DNA of 64,000 nucleotides, from positions 3,348,001 through 3,412,000 of the forward strand of contig NZ_CP011789.1 of NCBI RefSeq assembly GCF_001636055.1, written 5' to 3'. The position numbers and the translations under genes were made by a program. The stretch comes from Pseudomonas putida (GTDB lineage: Bacteria > Pseudomonadota > Gammaproteobacteria > Pseudomonadales > Pseudomonadaceae). Shown in pieces: positions 1 to 8,666 of the stretch. Below the pieces are notes generated by a model. It saw nothing but the letters and a program-made list of their open reading frames with translations, made no database searches and had not been told where the DNA came from. The first letter of the stretch is position 1. Each line of letters begins with the position of its first letter.

Positions 1-1347
1 ATTGACCAATTGGTGGTCATCGTTGATGACCTGGATCGATGCCTACCCAAAACAGCCATCGCCACGCTCGAAGCCATCCGACTCTTCCTCTTCGTAAATC
101 GAACTGCCTTCGTGGTCGGTGCCGATGAGGCAATGATTGAGTACGCGGTACGCGAGCACTTCCCAGACCTGCCGCAAGGTGCGGGGCCCGTGACCTACGC
201 ACGTAACTACCTGGAGAAACTCATCCAGGTACCGTTCCGCATCCCGGCCCTCGGATTGGCGGAGACTCGTAGTTACATCACGCTGCTGCAGCTCGAGAGC
301 TGTGTGAAAACGGACGACAAACAATTCAAAAGCCTTTTGGAAACCGCCCAGCAGGACATGCTCCGCCCCTGGAAGAGCACAGGCCTCGACCGCAAGGCTG
401 TAGCTGGCGCCTTCGGCAACCCGCTTCCGGAGTTTGCCCAAGAAGCACTGGACACTAGTGCCTTGTTAGCCCGGATCTTGAGTGAGGGTACCCGCGGTAA
501 CCCACGGCAGATCAAACGCTTCTTGAACTCCATGATGCTTCGCTACGCCATCGCCGATGCTCGAGGGTTTGCTGAGGACATCCGGCGCCCAATACTTGCA
601 AAAATCATGTTGGCTGAGCGCTTCCACCCCGATTTTTACGAGCAACTGGCACGGATCGCGAGTCTGGATGCGAATGGCGTGGTACCTGCCATCGCCGAGT
701 TGGAGAAGCGGGCTAGGAAATCCAAGGAGAGGATTTCAGAGCCAGAGGAGGGGAAAAGCTCCGGGAAGCTCAAGGCGGTGGCCACCTCTGGAGAGGTGAA
801 CGACTGGGAGAAGAGTGATTGGATTAGCAATTGGGCGGCGATTGACCCCGCGCTATCGGGCATTGATTTGCGGCCGTACATCTTCGTGACTCGCGACAAG
901 CGCAGCTCGTTGATGGGGCAGGTCGCAGTGAGTCATCTCGAGGCGCTCGTCGACAAGCTGATGGGCCCACCATTGCAGTTCAGACAAGGGGCCACGAAGA
1001 AAGAAATTTTGGGATTGGCTGAGGTTGATGCCGAGAATGTTTTTGATGCTCTCCGCGATCAGATAATCCAGGCGGACGATTTTTTGGATCAACCTAAAGG
1101 AGTTGCGGGGTTGATCGAGCTTGTCAAACAACGCCCCGCACTACAGAAACGCTTGGTCGAATTTGTCCGATCATTGCCCACACCAAAACTCGGCATGTGG
1201 GCTCCAGCCCCATGGCATGAGTGCCTGAAGGATACGAACGCTATCCAAGCGCTTGAGGGAATTCTCAGGGGCTGGAGCCAGCAGGTCGAAAACGAGAATC
1301 TCCAGAAGGCGGCCAATCGCGTACTGGCCTTCAGCGGCAAATCATAA
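1..1347 (+). CDS. qatA: QatA, KAP-family P-loop ATPase (5' end outside window)
   Basis: The frame is open from base 1, so only the C-terminal 448 residues are present; the Walker A region lies outside. The visible part begins with a Walker B strand, VVIVDDLDRC, typical of KAP NTPases, followed by a helical domain with the NPRQIKRFLN motif shared by this family. In the Qat anti-phage system QatA is the ATPase and acts with QatB, QatC and QatD. The order of genes downstream (unknown, QueC-like, TatD-like) matches qatABCD exactly, which is the main support for the name. The 8-bp gap to qatB indicates one transcript. A start drawn at base 10 would be an artefact of the window edge. Confidence 0.85.
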   Translation: MDQLVVIVDDLDRCLPKTAIATLEAIRLFLFVNRTAFVVGADEAMIEYAVREHFPDLPQGAGPVTYARNYLEKLIQVPFRIPALGLAETRSYITLLQLESCVKTDDKQFKSLLETAQQDMLRPWKSTGLDRKAVAGAFGNPLPEFAQEALDTSALLARILSEGTRGNPRQIKRFLNSMMLRYAIADARGFAEDIRRPILAKIMLAERFHPDFYEQLARIASLDANGVVPAIAELEKRARKSKERISEPEEGKSSGKLKAVATSGEVNDWEKSDWISNWAAIDPALSGIDLRPYIFVTRDKRSSLMGQVAVSHLEALVDKLMGPPLQFRQGATKKEILGLAEVDAENVFDALRDQIIQADDFLDQPKGVAGLIELVKQRPALQKRLVEFVRSLPTPKLGMWAPAPWHECLKDTNAIQALEGILRGWSQQVENENLQKAANRVLAFSGKS

Positions 1348-1355
1348 GGATTGAT

Positions 1356-2219
1356 ATGGGTACCTCCAAAGGATATGGAGGCCCGAGCTCCGGCTTGGTG
1401 CCTTCCTGGATTGATGATGTTGCGCAGCCAAGCGCACCGGCTGCTCAAGCCAACGGGCCAGGCCCGTCAAATCCATCGCAACCTGGTGCTATGCCATCTC
1501 AGCCGGGCTCCGCGCCATCAGCGCCAGTGAACAATGACGGCACTGGCTCCCTTCGCGGGGCGCGCAGTAGCTTCACCCGATTTGCCCGCACTGGCAGCCC
1601 TAGCGACCTTGGCAATGCGTTGTCTTCCTATGTGCGCAAAGGCGTTGGAGGATCTTCCAGAGGCGCGCGTCGCATGGGAACGTCCCGTGCTACTGCCGCC
1701 AAGCTGCTCAGCATCTTCGGAGATGTTCAGCGGAACGGGGCAGCTGAAACGCTGCGACGCTTGCAGCTCACCGTTGCCCCAGGGCAACCGGCCTCCCAGG
1801 TGCTGCTCACGCTACTTGAGTTCATTTGCCCGCCTGGAGGGGCGATCGACGAAGGTGTTGCGCGCCAGGCAGCGCTAAAGACAATCGCCGAACTGGACGA
1901 GGCAAGCAACGGTAGCTTCGATGACATGACCCAAGCTGATCGACAGAATTTCTTCCTCGACTTCGTAGCGAATTCGATTGAGAGCATGATCATGGCGGAT
2001 TTGGGCGGCAGGGGGATCACCATGCCAGATGATGTGGACGCAGTTGAGCGCATTCAATCTCAACTGAGCTCCTTTATCATGGGTTGTACACGAGGCCAGC
2101 TCGCTAACCGACTGGAGCAATGGCCGGCCCCCACAGACCAAGAGGTCAATCAGGTGACCAGTGCGATCTATGAGGCGGCATTCGATCTGATCGCCACTGC
2201 AGCGGAGGGATTAGAATGA
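1356..2219 (+). CDS. qatB: QatB, anti-phage Qat system protein of unknown function
   Basis: This 287-aa protein has a Pro/Ala/Gly/Ser-rich, probably disordered N-terminal 60 residues, a basic Ser/Arg stretch (about 60-110), then a helical acidic C-terminal half. I see no catalytic motif. It is named from position: directly after the KAP ATPase and overlapping the QueC-like gene by 4 bp (ATGA), the order known for qatABCD. Its biochemical role is not established in anything I can state from sequence. The start ATG at 1356 has AAGGA about 9 bases upstream. Confidence 0.75.
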   Translation: MGTSKGYGGPSSGLVPSWIDDVAQPSAPAAQANGPGPSNPSQPGAMPSQPGSAPSAPVNNDGTGSLRGARSSFTRFARTGSPSDLGNALSSYVRKGVGGSSRGARRMGTSRATAAKLLSIFGDVQRNGAAETLRRLQLTVAPGQPASQVLLTLLEFICPPGGAIDEGVARQAALKTIAELDEASNGSFDDMTQADRQNFFLDFVANSIESMIMADLGGRGITMPDDVDAVERIQSQLSSFIMGCTRGQLANRLEQWPAPTDQEVNQVTSAIYEAAFDLIATAAEGLE

Positions 2220-3592
2220 GGCACCACAGCATTATTTGCCGGCTTGGCCAAACTGACGACCAAGAGCTGGAGTTGCTGGCGCCAGGCAGTGTCATCACCA
2301 ATATTCAGTTCTTGGATGGAATTGGGAGACTGCAGTTTGGAATCGGGCAAGCCGTTGAGCAGTTGGCTGGTCTTGGTCTAAGCCCAGGAGAAACTGCCGT
2401 CGATCTTGCACTCCTGGCAGCGACCCTCACCGCAGCAGATACGAGGATCTCACGGGACACCGAATCGGAGAATGCCTGGACGAGAGAGATTGATCTCTAC
2501 ATCCCCGTCGCGGATCCCGTTCTTTGGGCAGCAACGTCCGACTTGCTGGCCTCGACATTGAAATTCCTCACTGGTGATCGTTGGCGCTTGGCCTTCCGCG
2601 AGCGTCCCACAGATATCGAGGAGCTTTCCCCCATCCCTGATAGCTTGAGAACAGATGAGTCTGACAGCGTATGCCTGTTCTCCGGGGGGATGGACAGCTT
2701 TATCGGCGCGATCAACCTGCTAAGTAATGGCGGCAAGCCGTTACTTGTTAGTCATTACTGGGACACTAACAGCACCAGCACCTATCAAAACGACTGTCGG
2801 GCAGTGCTGCAGGAGAGGTTTTCCGAGACCGCGATTAATCACGTACAGGCCCGTGTAGGCTTCCCGCATGACCTCGTGGAAGGTGGTGGTAGCGAGGACA
2901 CGCTGCGAGCGCGCTCATTCCTGTTTTTCGCTCTGGCGGCCATGGCCGCGGAAGCGATCGGCGACTCGATCACCATCCATGTTCCTGAAAATGGCTTGAT
3001 CTCTCTGAACGTCCCGCTGGATCCGCGGCGCCTAGGTGCATGTAGCACTCGTACGACCCACCCATACTACATGGCGCGGGTAAATGAGCTGTTTGGGCGC
3101 CTGGGGCTGAGCACAAGGTTGTTTAACATGTTCAGCTATCTTACCAAGGGGCAAATGGCAGAACAGTGCACAGACCCTGCATTCCTGGCGGATCATGTGC
3201 ATCTCACAATGTCGTGCTCATCACCCGGAAAGGCGAGGTACCATCCCGACCCCGCGAATCGATCACCCAAGCATTGTGGGTTCTGCGTCCCCTGCATCAT
3301 CCGGCGGGCTGCAATTCACCGCGGTTGTGGGCCGGATCAGACGCGGTATGTCATTCCGGATCTGCATGCTCAATCTCTGGACACGAACAAGTCTGATGGC
3401 GAACATGTGCGATCTTTCCAGTTGGCCATAGCGCGCCTCAAACGTGCGCCCCAGCGCGCAAAGTTCGCCATTCACGAGCCCGGGCCGTTGATCGACCACC
3501 CTGATAGCCTGGATAACTTTGAACAGGTCTATCGAGAGGGCTTGCTAGAAGTGGACGATTACCTTGAGGGTGTGACCGCCGTACCACTATGA
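2216..3592 (+). CDS. qatC: QatC, QueC-like ATP pyrophosphatase-fold protein
   Basis: This 458-aa protein has the PP-loop motif FSGGMDS near residue 160, as in QueC (7-cyano-7-deazaguanine synthase). A C-terminal Cys cluster (CSS, then CGFCVPC about residues 333-360) resembles the QueC zinc site. It is about twice the length of housekeeping QueC because of an N-terminal extension of about 150 residues, as expected for the defence paralogue. No other queuosine genes are near, which argues for the Qat role rather than tRNA modification. It overlaps qatB and qatD by 4 bp each (ATGA), so translation is probably coupled. Confidence 0.85.
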   Translation: MRHHSIICRLGQTDDQELELLAPGSVITNIQFLDGIGRLQFGIGQAVEQLAGLGLSPGETAVDLALLAATLTAADTRISRDTESENAWTREIDLYIPVADPVLWAATSDLLASTLKFLTGDRWRLAFRERPTDIEELSPIPDSLRTDESDSVCLFSGGMDSFIGAINLLSNGGKPLLVSHYWDTNSTSTYQNDCRAVLQERFSETAINHVQARVGFPHDLVEGGGSEDTLRARSFLFFALAAMAAEAIGDSITIHVPENGLISLNVPLDPRRLGACSTRTTHPYYMARVNELFGRLGLSTRLFNMFSYLTKGQMAEQCTDPAFLADHVHLTMSCSSPGKARYHPDPANRSPKHCGFCVPCIIRRAAIHRGCGPDQTRYVIPDLHAQSLDTNKSDGEHVRSFQLAIARLKRAPQRAKFAIHEPGPLIDHPDSLDNFEQVYREGLLEVDDYLEGVTAVPL

Positions 3593-4356
3593 AGTCGCAG
3601 AATAGATCAACTCCGAGGTGGGTGGACTTCCACTGCCATCTTGACCTCTATCCCGATCATGAGCGTCTCATCGTGGAATGCGATCGGGCTGAGGTGGCCA
3701 CCTTGGCCGTGACCACAACACCGAAAGCATGGCAGCGCAATCGAGAGCTTGCGGCCTCGGCTCGGCATGTCCGGGTGGCCTTGGGCTTACATCCTCAACT
3801 AGTGGCAGAGCGCGAATCTGAGCTACCACTACTGGAACGCCTGCTTGAGGAAACTCGATACGTCGGAGAGGTGGGGCTTGATGCCGGACCCCAGTTCTAT
3901 CGAAGCTTCGAGGCCCAGGAGAGGGTGTTTAAGAGAGTGCTCGAGGCTTGCTCGGAGCAGGGCGGGAAAATCCTCTCTGTCCACAGCGTGCGCAGCGTGG
4001 GTAAGGTGCTGTCCTATATTGAACGCTTACTTCCAGCCGACCGGGGAACAGTGGTGCTCCACTGGTTCACTGGCTCTCCGAGCGAAGCCAGCAGGGCCGT
4101 GGAGCTTGGATGCTATTTTTCGATCAACATTCAGATGTTGAACTCCGCCAAGCATCGTAAGCTTGTCGCCTCACTCCCGTCAGACCGGCTTCTCACCGAG
4201 ACCGATGGCCCGTTCGTGCAAAACGAGGGACGACCAGCCAGGCCTGCTATTGATATCCCAAAAACGGTAGAGGCGCTGGCGCTGCTTCGACATCAATCTT
4301 CAGAGCAAACTGCCGCCCAAATCATCAATAATCTTCGTGATTTGGTAAGAAAGTAG
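3589..4356 (+). CDS. qatD: QatD, TatD-family metal-dependent DNase
   Basis: This 255-aa protein has TatD-type metal ligands: the FHCHLD motif (HxH) near the N terminus, GEVGLD (Glu ligand) around residue 93, HSVRS and HWFTGS histidines, and LTETDGPF with the C-terminal Asp. All active-site motifs are present, so a working hydrolase is expected. It is the fourth gene of the Qat operon and overlaps qatC by 4 bp. Family knowledge: TatD enzymes are DNases, and in Qat the activity is part of anti-phage defence. Housekeeping TatD is excluded by context, although the fold is the same. Confidence 0.85.
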   Translation: MKSQNRSTPRWVDFHCHLDLYPDHERLIVECDRAEVATLAVTTTPKAWQRNRELAASARHVRVALGLHPQLVAERESELPLLERLLEETRYVGEVGLDAGPQFYRSFEAQERVFKRVLEACSEQGGKILSVHSVRSVGKVLSYIERLLPADRGTVVLHWFTGSPSEASRAVELGCYFSINIQMLNSAKHRKLVASLPSDRLLTETDGPFVQNEGRPARPAIDIPKTVEALALLRHQSSEQTAAQIINNLRDLVRK

Positions 4357-4591
4357 TGTGAGATTGAATGTCTTGCTACGCAGCGTACTGGGCTACGACT
4401 CTGGTTTACATTCTGTGTTCACTCTTCACTCTTCACCGAACTGGGTGGCGTCCTTAAGCGCAGCGGCTAAAGCCTCGTGGACATCAGCGAGACGTGCGCC
4501 CTAGCGCGCCCGCTGGCGCCATCGACAAACCGCGGTACACTCTTCCTATTCGCCCGCCCACTGGACGGGATTCCTTTAGCAAGGAAAGACG

Positions 4592-6190
4592 ATGATCACG
4601 AAGATCAAGGTGAAAGGGTACAGAATCCATCGGGACTTTGAGCTGGAGCCTAACAGAAGGATCAACCTGCTTGTTGGTGGAAACGAGGCGGGTAAATCCT
4701 CGTTGATGGAGGCTATCGCCTTGGCGATGACGGGGCGTATGGGGGGAAGACCTGCAGCAGAAGAGCTCAATCCCTACTGGTTCAACACAGCGATAGTCTC
4801 GGAGTTTTTGGACAATCTACTTATTGGAGATGCGGCTTGGCCCACAATCGAAATTGAGCTGTTCTTGGAAAACCGACCTGACCTCCAAGCGTTGTGTGGA
4901 GTGCATAACAGCGCAATTCCTGCACAGGCTTGCCCTGGCGTGGTGTTCCGGGTCGCACCCAATCCTGAGTACGATGCAGAACTTCAAGCGTGGACGGAAA
5001 ATCCGTCCATGCTGCTCCCTGTGGAGTATTACAAGATCGAGTGGCGCCATTTCGGCGATTCGGAGCTCACCCGGCGCCCTAGAGATCTCTCCATTGCGAT
5101 CATCGACTCGCGTACGATCAGGACGTTTGGTGGCGTCGACTACCACCTTCGACAGATATTGAATGACCACTTGGAACCCTCTGAAAAGGCCTTGATCTCC
5201 CTGGATTACAGGCGGGCCAAAGCAGCTATGTCAGATGGGGCCTTAGCGGCGCTTAATCAGCGACTGGGGCAATTGGAGGCGTCGCTCGACCAACAACCCC
5301 TCAAGGTGGCCATGGATCAGACAACCAGGACATCGTGGGAGTCGGCTGTCGCACCGCACATAGACAATGTGCCGTTCTCGATGGCTGGGCAAGGCCAGCA
5401 GGCCACCATCAAAATCTCTCTGGCAATGGGCCGACATGCCGATCGCACCAGGGTGGTGATGATCGAGGAGCCGGAAAACCACCTTTCCCACACCAGCATG
5501 GTCAAGCTTTTGAACCGCATTGAGCGGCTCGCAGGGGAAGAACAGCAGTTGTTCATCAGCACTCACAGCACCTACGTGCTCAATAGGCTGGGGCTAGATT
5601 CTCTGATGCTGATCAATCGGGATGCAGTCACAACGATCACGGGGCTAACTCCGGAAACCGTGGGGTATTACAAGAAGCTTCCGGGCTACGATACGCTTCG
5701 GATGGCGCTCGCGGACAAACTGGTTCTCGTCGAGGGGCCGTCCGACGAGATCATTTTTGAGCGGATCTTCCATGATCGCTATCAGATGACACCGATGGCA
5801 TGTGGCATTGATGTCCTCAGCATGCGCAGCCTCTCACTGGCCCGATGCCTCGAGCTCTGCTCCCGACTCGGCAAGAGGGTTGCAGTTTTGAGGGACAACG
5901 ACGGCCAGGATCCCGCAGCACTTCGAGAAGACGTTGAGGAGTGGCTTGATGGAGAGCACAGAGAGCTCTTCATCGGCGATGTGGATCACGGGTACACACT
6001 GGAACCTCAACTTATTCATCACAATGGAGAGGCTGCACTCCGGGATATTCTGGGTATTCGGACTGACGCTCGCGTCGAAGTGTGGATGACCAGAGAGAAA
6101 ACAGAGGCCGCCATTCGAATCGCTGAAAGTAGGCAGCGTATTGTCGCACCGACGTACATGGCAGCAGCGGCAGCCTTTATCCATGGCTAA
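4592..6190 (+). CDS. OLD-family ATP-dependent endonuclease with TOPRIM domain (GajA-like)
   Basis: This 532-aa protein has an ABC-type ATPase half: Walker A GGNEAGKSS (residues about 29-37), a signature-like SMAGQGQQ (about 264), Walker B VVMIEEPEN (about 287) and the switch histidine in STHSTY. A TOPRIM nuclease half follows, with LVEGPSDE (about 380, catalytic Glu) and VLRDNDG (about 431, metal-binding Asp pair). This is the layout of class 2 OLD nucleases, which sit beside a UvrD-like helicase, as GajA does in Gabija. It overlaps the helicase by 8 bp (ATGGCTAA), so the two are probably one functional unit. A standalone class 1 OLD is less likely given the partner. Confidence 0.85.
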   Translation: MITKIKVKGYRIHRDFELEPNRRINLLVGGNEAGKSSLMEAIALAMTGRMGGRPAAEELNPYWFNTAIVSEFLDNLLIGDAAWPTIEIELFLENRPDLQALCGVHNSAIPAQACPGVVFRVAPNPEYDAELQAWTENPSMLLPVEYYKIEWRHFGDSELTRRPRDLSIAIIDSRTIRTFGGVDYHLRQILNDHLEPSEKALISLDYRRAKAAMSDGALAALNQRLGQLEASLDQQPLKVAMDQTTRTSWESAVAPHIDNVPFSMAGQGQQATIKISLAMGRHADRTRVVMIEEPENHLSHTSMVKLLNRIERLAGEEQQLFISTHSTYVLNRLGLDSLMLINRDAVTTITGLTPETVGYYKKLPGYDTLRMALADKLVLVEGPSDEIIFERIFHDRYQMTPMACGIDVLSMRSLSLARCLELCSRLGKRVAVLRDNDGQDPAALREDVEEWLDGEHRELFIGDVDHGYTLEPQLIHHNGEAALRDILGIRTDARVEVWMTREKTEAAIRIAESRQRIVAPTYMAAAAAFIHG

Positions 6191-7253
6191 CCATCTAACC
6201 CTCGCCGTTGCGGGATCTCGCAAAACTCAGGGCCTGGTTGAGCATTGCGCCGCATTGGCGCCTACTCGTCGAGTATTGGTTGTGACGTACACCCAGCGAA
6301 ATCAACACGAGCTTTCAGAACGCCTGGCGAAAGCAATTGGTCTACAGACCAATGTGGAAGTGATGGGGTGGTTCACACTACTCATTCGGCATTTTGCTCG
6401 GCCTTTCCTGCCCTTTGTCTTCCCAGGTCGACGCGTACAAGGCTTCGACTATGAAGGGCTCCCCAACCGCTTCGCAACGGGCGAAGAACGTTTTTTTAAC
6501 CCCTCTGGTGCGTTGTATGCGGCTGAGCTCGGCAAACTAGCCAACCTTCTTGTGGAGCAAAGCAACGGTGCTCTGTTCTACAGATTGGAGAGCCTATACG
6601 ACGAAATCCTAGTGGATGAGGTTCAAGATCTCAGCGGCTGGGACTGGGAGCTTTTAGAGAAACTGTTCACGTCCCGTATCGACATCCGGATGGTTGGCGA
6701 TATTCGGCAATCAGTGCTATCGACAAGCCCTCGAAGCCGGAAGAACAAGCAATATGCCTACGCCAAGGCCCTAGCGTGGTTCCTCAGCAAGCAGAGACGA
6801 GGAGAGCTCGAGATTCAATTTCGAAACACGACGTGGCGCTGTACACCTGGTATTGCGAGCTTCTCAGACACCATCTTCAATCCCGTGTGGGGCTTCCCTA
6901 GAACGGAGTCACTCAACGAGGTTACGACTGATCATGACGGTGTATTTCTGCTCGCCAAGCGTAACGTTCATGCATATGTGGAGAGATTTAACCCTCAGTG
7001 TCTACGCGTGAACGTAAGGTCGGGCACTGCGTTCGACCTGAATTACATCAACTTCAAGGTCGCCAAGGGTGCAACCTACGAGCGCGTGCTGATCATCGCA
7101 ACAGGCCCAATCGCAACTTTTCTGCAGCGAGGTAAGTCGCTTGACCCTGGCCCAGCGGCGACGTTTTACGTGGCGGTAACCCGGGCACAGCAGAGCGTCG
7201 CTATTGTGCTTGATAAGCCAGGACAATCCATTATTCCTTACTGGGAACCGTGA
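6183..7253 (+). CDS. Compact UvrD/Rep-family SF1 helicase (GajB-like)
   Basis: With the ATG at 6183 the protein is 356 aa; it overlaps the OLD gene by 8 bp. SF1 motifs occur in order: Walker A AGSRKT near residue 10, motif Ia TYTQRN, motif II DEVQD (about 146), motif III GDIRQS (about 179), motif IV FRNTTWR, motif V NFKVAKGATYE and motif VI YVAVTRA. It is short for the family (GajB of Bacillus is near 490 aa), so the 1B/2B insertions must be small. The usual Gly of GxGKT is Arg here. Probable role: DNA-binding partner of the OLD nuclease in anti-phage defence. An upstream ATG at 6141 lies deep inside the nuclease gene and is less likely. Confidence 0.8.
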   Translation: MANHLTLAVAGSRKTQGLVEHCAALAPTRRVLVVTYTQRNQHELSERLAKAIGLQTNVEVMGWFTLLIRHFARPFLPFVFPGRRVQGFDYEGLPNRFATGEERFFNPSGALYAAELGKLANLLVEQSNGALFYRLESLYDEILVDEVQDLSGWDWELLEKLFTSRIDIRMVGDIRQSVLSTSPRSRKNKQYAYAKALAWFLSKQRRGELEIQFRNTTWRCTPGIASFSDTIFNPVWGFPRTESLNEVTTDHDGVFLLAKRNVHAYVERFNPQCLRVNVRSGTAFDLNYINFKVAKGATYERVLIIATGPIATFLQRGKSLDPGPAATFYVAVTRAQQSVAIVLDKPGQSIIPYWEP

Positions 7254-7374
7254 CTAACGCTCATTACATCGTGCATGCCAAGACCAGTGGAGAGGCATTG
7301 CGCATTTACGATGCCATCCGATTTAGAATGCCAGCTGTTCACAACCAGGAAAAAGGAGACGGGGGAACGATTCC

Positions 7375-7752
7375 TTGAGATTAGATAAAGAATTGATTCG
7401 TCAGATTCTGCTTGCAGTGGAAGAGAGCGACCAGACACCTGATTCGTGGATTGATCTTGAGTTCGATGATCAGACCCATAGCGTAGTTTCCTATCACGTC
7501 ATGTTACTGCATGAGGCTGGCTTATTGGCTGCAAAGGATCTGTCCGCGATGGATGACTTCGACTGGCGCCCCCAGCGCCTGACCATCAGAGGGCACGAAT
7601 ACTTAGACACGATTCGGGACACCGAGGTGTGGCGCCTCACCAAAGCTGGCGCTGAGAAAGCCGGAGGGGTGAGTTTGGCAGTGATGCTGGAAATCGGAAA
7701 AGCGTACGGGAAGCAAGTGCTGAGGGAGCGGCTTGGCCTGGACATCGCATGA
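7375..7752 (+). CDS. DUF2513 domain protein
   Basis: This small 125-aa protein begins at a TTG codon (MRLDKELIRQILLAVEE). It keeps the DUF2513 pattern: N-terminal LIRQIL, central LLHEAGLLAA, and RLTIRGHEYLDTIRDTEVW. The fold is probably winged-helix-like, but no function is established and none is claimed. A purine-rich stretch (AAGGAG at 7353-7358 and GGGGGAA at 7361-7367) precedes the start. DUF2513 genes are common in prophages and defence loci, and this one follows the OLD/helicase pair by 121 bp on the same strand, so it may or may not be cotranscribed. Confidence 0.65.
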   Translation: MRLDKELIRQILLAVEESDQTPDSWIDLEFDDQTHSVVSYHVMLLHEAGLLAAKDLSAMDDFDWRPQRLTIRGHEYLDTIRDTEVWRLTKAGAEKAGGVSLAVMLEIGKAYGKQVLRERLGLDIA

Positions 7753-7869
7753 GCGCGCTAGCCTGGACTGTTGAATTGAGCCACTCAATAATGGGATTCC
7801 AGAAACACCAGTACGTACCCCATCGTGAGGGTTTGTGAAGTCTTGGAGTTTCCATTAGGGTTGCAGATG

Positions 7870-8529
7870 GAATCAGGCTCTCATCGAGACACCACTATGT
7901 ACCTTGCTACTAAAGCGCTCCCTGAACTGCCGGAGCTGCTCACACGCACTGCCGGTAATTCTGCGTTTTACGCCGGCCTTACTCGGGTCGACGGGATCAG
8001 CGATATCGGTGAAACCGCGGGCTACAGTGCTCAGCCTGGCTACCGTTTGATACGCGTCGACCATCGGCCGCATGAAGGCAGTGCCAACGATTTCGAGATC
8101 GCTTTGGTAGACGATGCCGAGGCTTCCGTGGCTTTTTACACCAAAGTCACACTGCTCAGCGCTCCTGAAGTCAGTAGCCGATACCTTGCGAGACATCGGG
8201 TCTGGCGATCGGCAAGTACGCGTCATTCTCTAGCGCTTTCCGAAATTTCGCGAACTGTGCTTTTCGGCTACATCCTCCCGCGCTATGACCTGCTATTAGG
8301 CGAGGACGCGATCACAGGCGATGGGAAATTCTACTGGCATCGGCAGATGTCTCGTGCACTGCAGCTGGGCTTTCACGTTTACGTATATGATCAGACGACG
8401 CAGGCGCTTCGGTCGATTCCAGCGGACTGCGAGCTAAGTTCTCTGCAGGACCAGATTTGGTCAAGCTCCCGCCGGGAACCTTTGCAGGGTTTCATTTCAA
8501 CCGGTCCACTTAATCAGTTGGAGTGCTAG
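7870..8529 (+). CDS. Unknown island protein
   Basis: The reading frame is open from a GTG at 7825. ATG codons at 7870 and 7897 are alternative starts, and I prefer 7870 because AGGGT lies just upstream (about 219 aa). I do not recognise the family. It has no signal peptide, no clear membrane span and no nucleotide-binding motif. The middle is rich in aromatic and charged residues (for example FGYILPRYDLLLGEDAI) and reads like a compact alpha/beta domain. It lies between the DUF2513 gene and a hexamer repeat tract at the island's integrase side. Confidence 0.5.
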   Translation, partial: ESGSHRDTTMYLATKALPELPELLTRTAGNSAFYAGLTRVDGISDIGETAGYSAQPGYRLIRVDHRPHEGSANDFEIALVDDAEASVAFYTKVTLLSAPEVSSRYLARHRVWRSASTRHSLALSEISRTVLFGYILPRYDLLLGEDAITGDGKFYWHRQMSRALQLGFHVYVYDQTTQALRSIPADCELSSLQDQIWSSSRREPLQGFISTGPLNQLEC

Positions 8530-8555
8530 CAAAATACTCATCTTGAGCACAAGCA

Positions 8556-8609
8556 TAGCCGTAGCCGTAGCCGTAGCCGTAGCCGTAGCCGTAGCCGTAA
8601 CCGTAACCG
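8556..8609 (+). repeat. TAGCCG hexanucleotide tandem repeat
   Basis: Seven perfect copies of TAGCCG run from 8556 to 8597, followed by two variant copies TAACCG (8598-8609). The tract starts 27 bases after the stop codon of the unknown gene. It is 58 bases before the C-terminal end of the integrase remnant. It is intergenic, so copy-number change would not alter a protein. Confidence 0.9.
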
Positions 8610-8666
8610 GTGCTCGGTTGCGACGACCTGAGGCAAGCAGTTCGAGTTTGATTAATGACCGATCGG

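Noticed and set aside
2216..3592. Housekeeping queC
   Set aside because: No other queuosine gene is adjacent, the protein is about twice the usual length, and the flanking genes match qatB and qatD.
4357..4591. Possible small gene between qatD and the OLD nuclease
   Set aside because: No ORF with a ribosome site or recognisable sequence was found; it is probably the promoter region of the second module.
8556..8609. Hexamer tract as a CRISPR array
   Set aside because: There are no spacers; units are contiguous six-base repeats, and no cas gene is present.
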